DNA of 10,513 nucleotides from Planctomycetota bacterium (GCA_023621895.1 JAMOAF010000175.1:1-10513); one strand, 5' to 3'. Shown: positions 1-6,475, counted from the first letter of the stretch. Numbers and translations are program-made. The notes: generated from the sequence alone by a model not told the origin.

Positions 1-10
1 GATCGGTTCT

Positions 11-73
11 AGCCTCCGCGTGTGAGGGCCGCGATTTTGGCCCACGCGGGCTACGAGCGCCCCGTTGCGGGGC
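11..73. repeat. Two adjacent hairpins, candidate interspersed palindromic element
   Basis: The first hairpin pairs AGCC (11-14) plus CGCGTG (17-22) with CACGCGGGCT (43-52), leaving a two-base bulge. Inside it, GGCC (27-30) pairs with GGCC (39-42). The second is a perfect six-pair stem, GCCCCG (59-64) with CGGGGC (68-73), around a three-base loop. This tight pairing in non-coding DNA resembles REP-like intergenic elements. It could also be the tail or terminator of a gene to the left, although no T-run follows. Only one copy is visible here, so its status as a dispersed repeat is inference. Confidence 0.45.
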
Positions 74-192
74 CCCCGGCTCCTTGCTCGCCCACTCCGG
101 GCAACCCGCCCGAACGAGGGGCAAAAAGCGGCACCGACACAGCCTTGCAGCAACATGCCCGTCTGGCAGGTGCTCGATGACATTTGTTCGAG

Positions 193-269
193 TGAGACGG
201 AAAGTTCCATTAAGTCCGATTCTACTGTCTTGGTCCATAAATTGCAACGGTTTGGCGTCGTCCGTCTCA
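193..269. repeat. 9-bp inverted repeat spaced by 59 bases
   Basis: TGAGACGGA at 193-201 is the exact reverse complement of TCCGTCTCA at 261-269. The 59 bases between the arms are AT-richer than the window average and contain no gene. It could close a structured RNA leader or be a split protein-binding site, but chance is not excluded for a 9-bp match in a region this size. No function is claimed. Confidence 0.35.
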
Positions 270-360
270 ATTGTGAGTGAAAAATCAAATGATCTAAGCC
301 AATGCCTATAAAGGGTTTGTGATGAGCGTCAAGGGCTAGCCAGGGATCTGAAAAAACGCC

Positions 361-386
361 ATAACCCCCGAACATAGGGGGGTTAT
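361..386. terminator. Perfect 9-bp palindrome, terminator-like
   Basis: ATAACCCCC (361-369) pairs perfectly with GGGGGTTAT (378-386) around an eight-base loop. On the + strand only a short TTT follows the stem. On the - strand the stem is followed after four bases by a run of six T, from the A-run at about 351-356. This fits an intrinsic terminator better for leftward than for rightward transcription, and it may act in both directions. It separates the left part of the window from the ATP synthase operon, which would insulate the operon from upstream transcription. A protein-binding palindrome is the alternative. Confidence 0.5.
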
Positions 387-469
387 TTGCGCCATGTGTT
401 CCTGTCAGAAACCTCGGGTTCGGCCATTTCCGAAATATTCAAAATCGGCCGTGCGCGGTTGCCCACCGT

Positions 470-498
470 TTGACCTCGCGTCCGGCGGAGACTAACCT
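470..498 (+). promoter_or_regulatory. Weak candidate sigma-70-type promoter for the atp operon
   Basis: TTGACC at 470-475 lies 17 bases before TAACCT at 493-498. The -35 hexamer matches the consensus at five of six positions, but the -10 matches at only three of six. It lies downstream of the terminator-like palindrome and about 100 bases before the first gene, which is the right place for the operon promoter. Promoter consensus in planctomycetes is not well enough known to be confident. Confidence 0.22.
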
Positions 499-580
499 AC
501 GAGTCGAGAGGGCGGTGAATCGGCGCTGCTTTTCTGAGCGTGTCCGTCCGCTGTCTGGGTCCCTGGAGCAGGAGGTGTGC

Positions 581-586
581 AGGAGG
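581..586 (+). promoter_or_regulatory. Ribosome binding site that decides the atpZ start
   Basis: AGGAGG at 581-586 lies 11 bases before the GTG at 598. A second AGGAGG at 570-575 is only one base from the in-frame GTG at 577, too close to serve it. This favours 598 as the start, although the spacing is slightly long. Confidence 0.5.
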
Positions 587-597
587 AAGTCAACCGG

Positions 598-852
598 GTG
601 GAATCGAAAGATGATCAGCGCTCAAGGATCGCCAGGGCTTGGGGATGGAGTTCCCAGTTGACGTCGATCGCGCTAGAGATGGTCCTTCCCGGTATTGCCG
701 GTCTTTGGATTGACCGGCAACTCGGCACGGTGATGGTTTTCTTGATTTTGGGGGTGGTTTTCGGGATGACCGCGGGGATGATCCATCTGGTGCAATTTGC
801 CAGGCGGATCAGTGAGAAAGACCGCCAAGCCGAGAAGGACACGAACGAGTGA
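598..852 (+). CDS. atpZ: AtpZ-family F0F1 ATP synthase accessory membrane protein
   Basis: This small protein (84 aa from GTG 598, or 91 aa from GTG 577) has two predicted membrane helices joined by a short loop containing WIDRQLGT. The pattern of a Gly-rich first helix, Gly-x-x-x-Asp, Leu-Gly-Thr and a Gly-rich second helix matches the AtpZ family (the 'ATPase gene 1' family). In Bacillus, AtpZ and AtpI have been linked to Mg2+/Ca2+ handling and to ATP synthase assembly or stability; a similar role here is inference. It is the first gene of the atp operon. Its TGA overlaps the GTG of the next gene by four bases, implying translational coupling. The C-terminal tail is short and charged. Confidence 0.8.
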   Translation: MESKDDQRSRIARAWGWSSQLTSIALEMVLPGIAGLWIDRQLGTVMVFLILGVVFGMTAGMIHLVQFARRISEKDRQAEKDTNE

Positions 853-1310
853 AGCCGAAAGGCGATCTTCTGCTGCGGGTGGTTCACGGCGGCTTTCTTG
901 GCCACGGATTGCTGCTTTACGGCGCGATGGTGGCGATTCTGCTTCCGGTCTCGCTCGTTGCGTGGGTGATCAGCGGTCCGAACGGAGTTGCTGCCGCGAC
1001 GGCGGGTGGACTGTTGTGTTTTTCCGGCGGGCTGTTGGCGATGGCCTGGAACGCGGCGTTTCCTGGGCCTAAGTTGTTGTTTGTGCGTATCTTAGGTGGC
1101 ATGTTGCCGAGGATGGGAGTCCCTCTGCTGGGCGGCGTGATTCTGCAAATTTCGGTCAAGCCGCTGGCAGAAGCGGGCATCTTGCTATATCTTTTGGTAT
1201 TTTACCCGGCACTGTTGTCGATCGAGGTCTACCTGAGCGTTGTGTCGATGCGACCGGCGATGCGGGATTCTGACCCGTCTGGTCCAAGCGAGCCGTCCGA
1301 GCATGTTTGA
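849..1310 (+). CDS. atpI: AtpI-like ATP synthase accessory protein
   Basis: This 153-aa protein is very hydrophobic, with about four predicted membrane helices (roughly residues 20-42, 46-68, 77-101 and 107-131) and a hydrophilic Ser/Pro-rich tail. Its size, topology and position between atpZ and atpB fit the AtpI / ATP-synthase-I family, thought to help c-ring assembly or ion supply to the complex. Sequence conservation in this family is low, so the call leans on context. The GTG start overlaps the atpZ stop (GTGA). AAGGA at 835-839 lies nine bases upstream and supports the start. The 3' end overlaps the start of atpB by eight bases. AtpR of N-ATPase clusters is also hydrophobic but shorter, about 100 aa. 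Confidence 0.72.
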   Translation: MKPKGDLLLRVVHGGFLGHGLLLYGAMVAILLPVSLVAWVISGPNGVAAATAGGLLCFSGGLLAMAWNAAFPGPKLLFVRILGGMLPRMGVPLLGGVILQISVKPLAEAGILLYLLVFYPALLSIEVYLSVVSMRPAMRDSDPSGPSEPSEHV

Positions 1311-2112
1311 TCTAGGCGAGATAGCCGGCCACGTGAAAGACGCCCACGGTTTTCATTTTCCGTTTGGGCGGCACGTGGAGTTGCCGAGAATTTTGGGGTT
1401 CCAGGTCACCAAGTTCATGGTCCTGGAAGCGATGGCGGCGCTGCTGATGATCCTGATCTTCGTGCCGCTGGCACGGCGGATGCGCGGGGGCGAGGCGCCG
1501 CGCGGCCGGATTTGGAATCTGCTTGAGTCGATGCTGCTGTTCATCCGCAACGAGGTTGCCCGGCCAGCGATTGGCGGGAAGGACGCCGATCGGTTCCTGC
1601 CGTTTCTTTGGACCTTGTTCTTTTTCCTGCTGTTCTGCAACCTTCTTGGGATGGTGCCCTGGATGGGCTCGCCGACCGGGGCCTTGTCGGTCACGGGCGC
1701 ATTGGCGATGTGCGCTTTTGCGATGACGGTTGGCACCGGCATGCGGACCCACGGGGGAGTGGGTTTCTGGACCGGGCTGGTTCCCCCCATGGAACTGCCC
1801 GGGCCGATGGCGATTTTCCTCAGGCCGATGCTGTTCGCAATCGAGGTGGTCGGCCTGTTGATCAAACACTCCGTGCTGGCCGTGCGTCTGCTGGCGAACA
1901 TGTTTGCCGGCCACCTGGTGCTGGCCGTAATCGTTTCGTTCATCACGGCCACCGCGCACACGCTGGTGATCCTTTGGCTCGGAGTCACCGTGAGCAGCCT
2001 GGGAGGCGCCGTGGCGATCAGCTTGCTCGAGCTGTTCGTGGCCTTTCTCCAGGCCTACATTTTCACGTTTCTGTCCGCGCTGTTTATCGGCATGGCGATC
2101 CACCAGCACTAG
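1303..2112 (+). CDS. atpB: F0F1 ATP synthase subunit a
   Basis: Subunit a (269 aa) is the Fo stator protein that provides the two proton half-channels against the c-ring. The essential arginine (E. coli Arg210) is Arg195, in RLLANMFAGH. The conserved Gln (E. coli Gln252) is Gln250, in LQAYIF. At the E. coli Glu219 and His245 positions this protein has His204 and Glu243, the reciprocal swap known from mitochondria and many bacteria. About five or six membrane helices are visible, beginning at FMVLEAMAALLMILIFVPLA. The N-terminus has the HVKDAHGFHF and ELPRILG segments usual in this family. ATG 1303 was chosen because the frame upstream of it (from 1240) reads through the end of atpI and has no family resemblance. 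No strong Shine-Dalgarno is present, and coupling to atpI is likely. Confidence 0.96.
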   Translation: MFDLGEIAGHVKDAHGFHFPFGRHVELPRILGFQVTKFMVLEAMAALLMILIFVPLARRMRGGEAPRGRIWNLLESMLLFIRNEVARPAIGGKDADRFLPFLWTLFFFLLFCNLLGMVPWMGSPTGALSVTGALAMCAFAMTVGTGMRTHGGVGFWTGLVPPMELPGPMAIFLRPMLFAIEVVGLLIKHSVLAVRLLANMFAGHLVLAVIVSFITATAHTLVILWLGVTVSSLGGAVAISLLELFVAFLQAYIFTFLSALFIGMAIHQH

Positions 2113-2164
2113 CGTTCGGCCTTGGCCGCCGTGCCGCACAGTCCAACTTCCCACGCTTTACATC

Positions 2165-2170
2165 AAGGAG
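2165..2170 (+). promoter_or_regulatory. Strong ribosome binding site of atpE
   Basis: AAGGAG at 2165-2170 lies nine bases before the GTG start of atpE, in a 67-base spacer after atpB. It is among the clearest ribosome binding sites in the operon. This fits the need for many c subunits per complex; that link is inference. Confidence 0.7.
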
Positions 2171-2179
2171 AGTTAACCC

Positions 2180-2506
2180 GTGAACAAGCTAGCAGTGCTC
2201 GCCGTGATGAGTGTTGCATTTCTCGTCTGCGCGACGCCGGCCTTGGCCGCCGACGGCGCGGCGGGCGGCGGCGCCGCCGGCAGCGCGCTGATCTACCTGG
2301 GCACCGCGTTTGGCTGCGGCATGATCATCATCGGCGCCGCCTACGGCATTTCCAAGATCGGCTCCTCGGCGGTGGAGAGCATGGCCCGCCAGCCGGAAGT
2401 CGCGGGGAACATCAATACGGCAATGATCGTTGCCGCGGCCTTGATTGAAGGGGCCACGTTTTTCGGCCTGATCGTCTGCCTGTTGACGCTTTTCCTGGGC
2501 GATTGA
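2180..2506 (+). CDS. atpE: F0F1 ATP synthase subunit c, with N-terminal signal-like segment
   Basis: Subunit c (108 aa) forms the proton-driven rotor ring. The core is a helical hairpin: a Gly-rich first helix (about residues 36-60), the polar loop RQPE (70-73) that contacts gamma/epsilon, and a second helix with the ion-binding carboxylate Glu90 in ALIEG. Typical c subunits have 75-85 aa. The extra length is an N-terminal segment with Lys3, a hydrophobic core and an Ala-Leu-Ala site at 21-23, which looks like a cleavable signal peptide. Sodium-type c subunits carry a Gln in helix 1 and Glu-Ser in helix 2. Here those positions are Ile and Glu-Gly, so proton coupling is inferred. The start is GTG, supported by AAGGAG nine bases upstream. 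Confidence 0.96.
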   Translation: MNKLAVLAVMSVAFLVCATPALAADGAAGGGAAGSALIYLGTAFGCGMIIIGAAYGISKIGSSAVESMARQPEVAGNINTAMIVAAALIEGATFFGLIVCLLTLFLGD

Positions 2507-2627
2507 CGGGGCAGGGCAGGGCGGCCTCCGGCGCCGGCCTGGATTGCCGGGAAATCGGGATTTTCGCGCGATGCCGAAAGCTCTTGCGAGCCAACGGCAA
2601 TGGTTCCACGCTGAGGTTCAAACGACG

Positions 2628-3350
2628 ATGTTCATGCGAGGGGCGATACGCTCGGGGCTGGTGCTTGGCGCTGTGGTTGCCTGCCTGGGCGTTTGGCGGG
2701 CCGCCGCGGCCGCCGGCGAGGCCGCCGGCTTGCCGGCCGGCGCGCTGCAAGCGGAGGCAGTCGGCTCGGCCGAAAGCGGCCACGTGGCGAGCACGGCCGG
2801 CGGCGAAGCGCCCGCGGAGGGCGCGGGGCACGGCCAACCCGACCTCAACCCGCTCGACTGGAAGACCGACCTGGCCCTTTGGAGCGGCGCGGTGTTCGTG
2901 GCCTTGCTGTTCGTGCTGGGCAAGTTCGCCTGGGGCCCGATCGCCGACGGGCTCGACAAGCGGGAGGAGCGGATTGCCGGCGAGATCGCGGCGGCGGAGA
3001 AGGCCAACACGGACGCCAGGTCGCTGCTGGCTGATTACCAGGGGAAGTTGGCGTCCGCCGACGCGGAAATCCGGCAGATGATCGAGAAGGCGAAGCGCGA
3101 AGCGGAACAGGCCGGCCAGAAGATCGTCGAGCGCGCTCGCGGCGAGGCCGAGGCGGAGAAGCGCCGGGCGATTGCCGACATCGAACTGGCCACCGCCGGC
3201 GCGCTCGAAGACCTGGCCAGTCGGAGCGCGACGCTGGCCGTGCAACTTGCCGGCAAGATCGTGCGGGCGGAGCTCACTCCCGCCGACCACTCGGCGCTCG
3301 TTGACGAGGCGGTGGCCGAGTTCTCCAGGTTTGAGCCGGGTAAGAACTGA
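2628..3350 (+). CDS. atpF: F0F1 ATP synthase subunit b, with extended N-terminus
   Basis: Subunit b (240 aa from ATG 2628; usual length about 156-180) is the peripheral stalk linking Fo to delta and alpha. A membrane helix at about 82-102 is followed by the conserved FAWGPI and KREERI segment. A long charged, Ala-rich coiled coil runs to about residue 200, and the C-terminus has the usual AGKIVRAEL...LVDEAV pattern. Ahead of the membrane helix lies an unusual region: a signal-peptide-like stretch (1-29) and an Ala/Gly/Glu-rich linker (30-75). VVAC at 16-19 resembles a lipobox. ATG 2628 is preferred because GAGG lies 11 bases upstream and it gives a short basic n-region. ATG 2571, ATG 2634 and TTG 2544 are in-frame alternatives. 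No separate b' gene is present. Confidence 0.9.
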   Translation: MFMRGAIRSGLVLGAVVACLGVWRAAAAAGEAAGLPAGALQAEAVGSAESGHVASTAGGEAPAEGAGHGQPDLNPLDWKTDLALWSGAVFVALLFVLGKFAWGPIADGLDKREERIAGEIAAAEKANTDARSLLADYQGKLASADAEIRQMIEKAKREAEQAGQKIVERARGEAEAEKRRAIADIELATAGALEDLASRSATLAVQLAGKIVRAELTPADHSALVDEAVAEFSRFEPGKN

Positions 3351-3367
3351 GTGGAAACGACGAGACG

Positions 3368-4021
3368 ATGGCTGAAGAGTCCACTGCACGCGATGCCGAG
3401 TTTGCCGCCAGGTTCACTCCGGATGTCGGAGCCGAGCAGGTGGCGGCCGTGTATGCCGAGGCCCTGTTCGAGGCCGCGGAGAACGCCGGCGCCACCGAGT
3501 CGGTGCTCGCCGAACTCGACTCGCTGATCGCGGACGTGCTTGACCGCCAGCCGGAGTTTGAGCGGTTGCTCGCATCCGCGCTGATTTCCCACGAAGAGAA
3601 GGTGGGGATTCTCGACCGGACGCTCGGAGCGCACGGCTCGCCGCTGATGCTCAAGTTCCTCAAGGTCGTCTCGCGCCACGGCCGGCTGGACTGCCTGAGG
3701 GCGATCCAGCGGCAGGCGCGCGCCTTTTACGACAAGGCTCGCGGGCGGATCGCCGTGGAACTGGTCACGGCCGCCCCGGTGCCCGGCGAGCAGGCCAGGG
3801 CGATCACCGCAAGCCTGCGCGGCTGGCTGAAGGGGGAGCCGGTCGTTCACTGGCGGGTCGATCCCGAATTGATTGGAGGAGCCGTCGTTCGCGTCGGCGA
3901 TACGGTGTTTGACGGCTCAATCGCCACGCAGCTCGAAAAGGCGAGGCAACGGATCATAGACAGGAGCGCGCATGAAATTCAAAGCCGACGAGATCGCTTC
4001 CGTAATCCAGCAGGAAATTGA
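3368..4021 (+). CDS. atpH: F0F1 ATP synthase subunit delta
   Basis: Delta (217 aa; usually about 175-185) sits on top of the F1 head and binds the N-termini of alpha and the end of b. The N-terminal helical domain begins at VAAVYAEALFEAA (about residue 25), matching the family's Tyr-Ala-x-Ala-Leu motif. The C-terminal domain has VDPELIGGAVVRVGDTVFDGSI, the typical delta signature. About 18 extra residues precede the domain. The last 16 residues lie in the region that overlaps atpA and have no family counterpart, so the reading frame simply runs on to the next stop. The start lies 17 bases after the atpF stop, with no clear Shine-Dalgarno. The presence of delta separates this operon from N-ATPase clusters, which lack it. 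Confidence 0.93.
   Translation: MAEESTARDAEFAARFTPDVGAEQVAAVYAEALFEAAENAGATESVLAELDSLIADVLDRQPEFERLLASALISHEEKVGILDRTLGAHGSPLMLKFLKVVSRHGRLDCLRAIQRQARAFYDKARGRIAVELVTAAPVPGEQARAITASLRGWLKGEPVVHWRVDPELIGGAVVRVGDTVFDGSIATQLEKARQRIIDRSAHEIQSRRDRFRNPAGN
3962..3966 (+). promoter_or_regulatory. Ribosome binding site of atpA inside atpH
   Basis: AGGAG at 3962-3966 lies five bases before the atpA ATG at 3972 and within the atpH coding sequence. It supports the long atpH/atpA overlap as real rather than a mis-chosen start. Confidence 0.65.
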
Positions 4022-5498
4022 GCAGTACGAATCGCGGATCGACGTTCGCGAGACCGGCCGCGTGCTGGAAGTGGGCGACGGCATCGCTCGAGTGTACGGG
4101 CTGTCGGGCGTGATGGCCGGCGAGATGGTCGAGTTCCCCGGCGGAATCCACGGGTTGGCCTTCAACCTCGAGGAGAACTGCGTCGGCGTGATCATTCTCG
4201 GCGAATACCTGGAAATCAACGAAGGCGACGAGGTCCGCAGCACCGGCCAGTTGCTCAGCGTGCCGGTCGGCGACGCCGTGCTCGGCCGAGTGCTCGATCC
4301 GCTGGGCAACCCGCTCGACGGCAAGGGGCCGGTGGCCACCAGCCACCGCCGGCCCGTGGAGACCCCGGCTCCCGGCGTCGCCGACCGGCAGCCGGTCAAG
4401 GAGCCGCTGCAAACCGGCATCAAGGCGATCGACTCGATGACGCCGATCGGGCGCGGCCAGCGGGAGTTGATCATCGGCGACCGCAAGACCGGCAAGACCG
4501 CGATCTGCATCGACACGATCATCAACCAGAAGCAGACCGGCGTAAAGTGCTTCTACGTCGCCATCGGCCAGAAGGAATCAACGGTCGCCGGCCTGATCGA
4601 GGCGCTCCGCGAGCAAGGGGCGATGGACTACACGACGGTCATTCTGGCGGGGGCCAGCGCGCCCGCCCCGCTGCAATACGTGGCTCCCTACGCGGGTTGC
4701 GCGATGGCCGAGCATTTCACCCACAAAGGGGAGCATTCCCTGGTGATCTACGACGACCTTTCCAAGCAGGCCGTGGCGTACCGCGAGCTGTCGCTGCTGA
4801 TGCGGCGGCCGCCGGGGCGGGAGGCTTACCCGGGCGACATTTTCTACTGCCACAGCCGGTTGCTGGAGCGGTCGTGCAAGCTCAACGAGCGGCTCGGCGG
4901 CGGTTCGCTGACGGCGCTGCCGATCGTCGAGACGCTCGAAGGCGAGGTTTCGGCGTACATTCCCACGAACGTGATTTCGATCACCGATGGGCAGATTTAC
5001 CTTCAGCCGGACCTGTTTTTCGCCGGCCAGCGCCCGGCGATGAACGTGGGGATTTCCGTTTCGCGCGTTGGCGGCGCGGCCCAGGTGCCCGCCATGAAGC
5101 GGGTGGCCGGCGGATTGCGGCTGGCCCTGGCGGCGTTTCGCGAGCTGGAGGCGTTTGCCCAGTTGGGGACCGAACTCGACCCGGCGACCCAAGCCCGGCT
5201 CGATCGCGGTTACCGCATGACCGAACTGCTCAAGCAGGGGCTTTACAATCCTCTGCCGGTGATCGACCAGGTGTTTGCGATCTATGCCGGCACGCGCGGC
5301 CACATGGACAGAATCCCGGTCGGCGAGGTGAGCGACTGGGAGCAGAAGTTCCTCGAATTCATCCACGAAAAGAAGCAGGGCCTCTGGGACAAGATCGAGG
5401 CGGCCGGGGACGTCGAACTCGACAAGGCGACCGGCCGCAACGCCGAGCTCGAAGCGGCGATCGCCGAGTTCCAGCAGGTTTATGCCGAGAAATCGTAG
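3972..5498 (+). CDS. atpA: F0F1 ATP synthase subunit alpha
   Basis: Alpha (508 aa, normal length) alternates with beta in the F1 hexamer and carries the non-catalytic nucleotide sites. It starts with the typical KADEIASVIQQEIEQYES helix, followed by a beta-barrel domain. The P-loop GDRKTGKT is at residues 169-176 and the Walker B strand is LVIYDDLSKQ. The arginine finger that reaches into the catalytic site is Arg365, in ISVSRVGG. The C-terminal helical domain includes RELEAFAQLGTELDPATQ. All expected key residues are present. It overlaps the end of atpH by 50 bases, with its own AGGAG inside atpH. A 54-base gap separates it from atpG. Confidence 0.98.
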   Translation: MKFKADEIASVIQQEIEQYESRIDVRETGRVLEVGDGIARVYGLSGVMAGEMVEFPGGIHGLAFNLEENCVGVIILGEYLEINEGDEVRSTGQLLSVPVGDAVLGRVLDPLGNPLDGKGPVATSHRRPVETPAPGVADRQPVKEPLQTGIKAIDSMTPIGRGQRELIIGDRKTGKTAICIDTIINQKQTGVKCFYVAIGQKESTVAGLIEALREQGAMDYTTVILAGASAPAPLQYVAPYAGCAMAEHFTHKGEHSLVIYDDLSKQAVAYRELSLLMRRPPGREAYPGDIFYCHSRLLERSCKLNERLGGGSLTALPIVETLEGEVSAYIPTNVISITDGQIYLQPDLFFAGQRPAMNVGISVSRVGGAAQVPAMKRVAGGLRLALAAFRELEAFAQLGTELDPATQARLDRGYRMTELLKQGLYNPLPVIDQVFAIYAGTRGHMDRIPVGEVSDWEQKFLEFIHEKKQGLWDKIEAAGDVELDKATGRNAELEAAIAEFQQVYAEKS

Positions 5499-5552
5499 CC
5501 GGCCGCGGCGGAGAGAACAGAGAACCGATTGAAACGGCGAGCTTGAACCCTG

Positions 5553-6443
5553 ATGGCAAAAGCGCGAGCACTCGACAGGCGACGCAAATCGATCCGCAAC
5601 ATCCGCAAGATTACGCGGACGATGGAGTTGATCTCCACCGCCACGTTCCGGCGGGCGATGGATCGTGCGCTGGCGGCCGGCGCCTACACCGAGCGGCTTG
5701 CGCAACTGGTCGGCAACGTGTCGCGCAGCGGCTTGAAAGCGCGGCACCCGCTGCTTGAGCAGCGCCCGGACCCGCGCAGCGCCTCCCTGCTCGTGCTCAG
5801 CGCCAACCGCGGTCTTTGCGGCGGGTACAACGGCGGCGTGCTGCGCCTGGCCGCATTGCGGTGGAAGGAGCTCCGCGGCAAGTTCGAGAATCTTCGTCTG
5901 GAGGTGTCCGGCAAGCGCGGCATCGTCGGTCTCCGCTTCCGCAAGATCTACCCGGATCGGACCTTCACGCACTTCGAGGACCGGCCGCGGCTGGACGAGG
6001 TCGCAGTGCTCGCCAAGGGGTATCTCGAGGCCTTCGAGGCCGGCGGATTGGACCGGCTGGACATCGTCTACACGAAGTTCGAGAGTCTCACCCGGCAGTA
6101 CCCGGTGTCGGAGACGCTGCTGCCGATCGGCGACGCCGGCCGCGGGGGAGAGAAAGAGGAGGAGGAGGAGCTGGAGGGCGAGTCGATCTACGAGTTCCTG
6201 CCCTCGGCGGAGAGCATCCTCGCCGAGATCGTGCCGATGAGTTTCCGGTTCAAGCTTTTCAAGTGTTTTCTGGACGCGGCCGTGAGCGAGCAGGTCGCCC
6301 GGATGCTGGCGATGAAAGCCGCCACGGAAAACGCGGACCAGATCATTGCCCACCTGACGATGACCTACAATCGGGCGCGGCAGGGCCAGATCACCAACGA
6401 GCTTCTCGAAGTGATCAGCGGCGCCGAAGCGCAGAACAAGTAA
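5553..6443 (+). CDS. atpG: F0F1 ATP synthase subunit gamma
   Basis: Gamma (296 aa; usually about 285-295) is the rotating central shaft. The N-terminal coiled-coil strand is recognisable from RRRKSIRNIRKITRTMELI. The central Rossmann-like domain contains SANRGLCGGYN. The C-terminal helix carries SEQVARMLAMKAATENA and ends with RARQGQITNELLEVISGAEA, both family signatures. An acidic run, EKEEEEELEGE, precedes the C-terminal part; E. coli gamma also has an acidic stretch about there, so it is not remarkable. There is no cysteine-pair insert of the chloroplast redox-switch type. The start ATG fits the family N-terminus, but no good Shine-Dalgarno is visible. Confidence 0.97.
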   Translation: MAKARALDRRRKSIRNIRKITRTMELISTATFRRAMDRALAAGAYTERLAQLVGNVSRSGLKARHPLLEQRPDPRSASLLVLSANRGLCGGYNGGVLRLAALRWKELRGKFENLRLEVSGKRGIVGLRFRKIYPDRTFTHFEDRPRLDEVAVLAKGYLEAFEAGGLDRLDIVYTKFESLTRQYPVSETLLPIGDAGRGGEKEEEEELEGESIYEFLPSAESILAEIVPMSFRFKLFKCFLDAAVSEQVARMLAMKAATENADQIIAHLTMTYNRARQGQITNELLEVISGAEAQNK

Positions 6444-6460
6444 CCCAGCGCGTTTCCCCC

Positions 6461-6475
6461 CGCGGGAAGTCCGCG
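6461..6475. other. Small hairpin between atpG and atpD
   Basis: CGCGG (6461-6465) pairs with CCGCG (6471-6475) around a five-base loop, in the 61-base spacer between atpG and atpD. No T-run follows, so it is not a terminator. It could stabilise or separate mRNA segments, or be chance in GC-rich DNA. Confidence 0.3.

Larger units (their letters stand above)
1..597. other. Non-coding region upstream of the ATP synthase operon
   Basis: I find no convincing gene in this stretch on either strand. The short open frames (for example 65-280 and 84-311) overlap each other in different frames, have no ribosome binding site and show no family resemblance. The left 120 bases are GC-rich and hairpin-forming, whereas about 180-460 is clearly more AT-rich than the rest of the window, as expected of intergenic or regulatory DNA. 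It contains the hairpin cluster, spaced inverted repeat, terminator-like palindrome and candidate promoter listed separately. A TATAAA at 307-312 resembles a -10 box, but it has no -35 partner at the right distance and lies upstream of the palindrome. The gene to the left of the window, if it ends nearby, is not visible. Confidence 0.7.

Noticed and set aside
65..311. Two overlapping small open frames in the leader
   Set aside because: They overlap in different frames, start inside the hairpin region, lack ribosome binding sites and resemble no family.
2412..3389. 325-codon open frame on the minus strand
   Set aside because: It lies opposite atpF and part of atpE and runs across their intergenic spacer, and it shows no recognisable domain.
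3900..4021. Frameshift at the end of atpH
   Set aside because: The delta signature is complete before the overlap and the extra tail is short. The atpA ribosome binding site and start are well formed, so a natural overlap explains the data.
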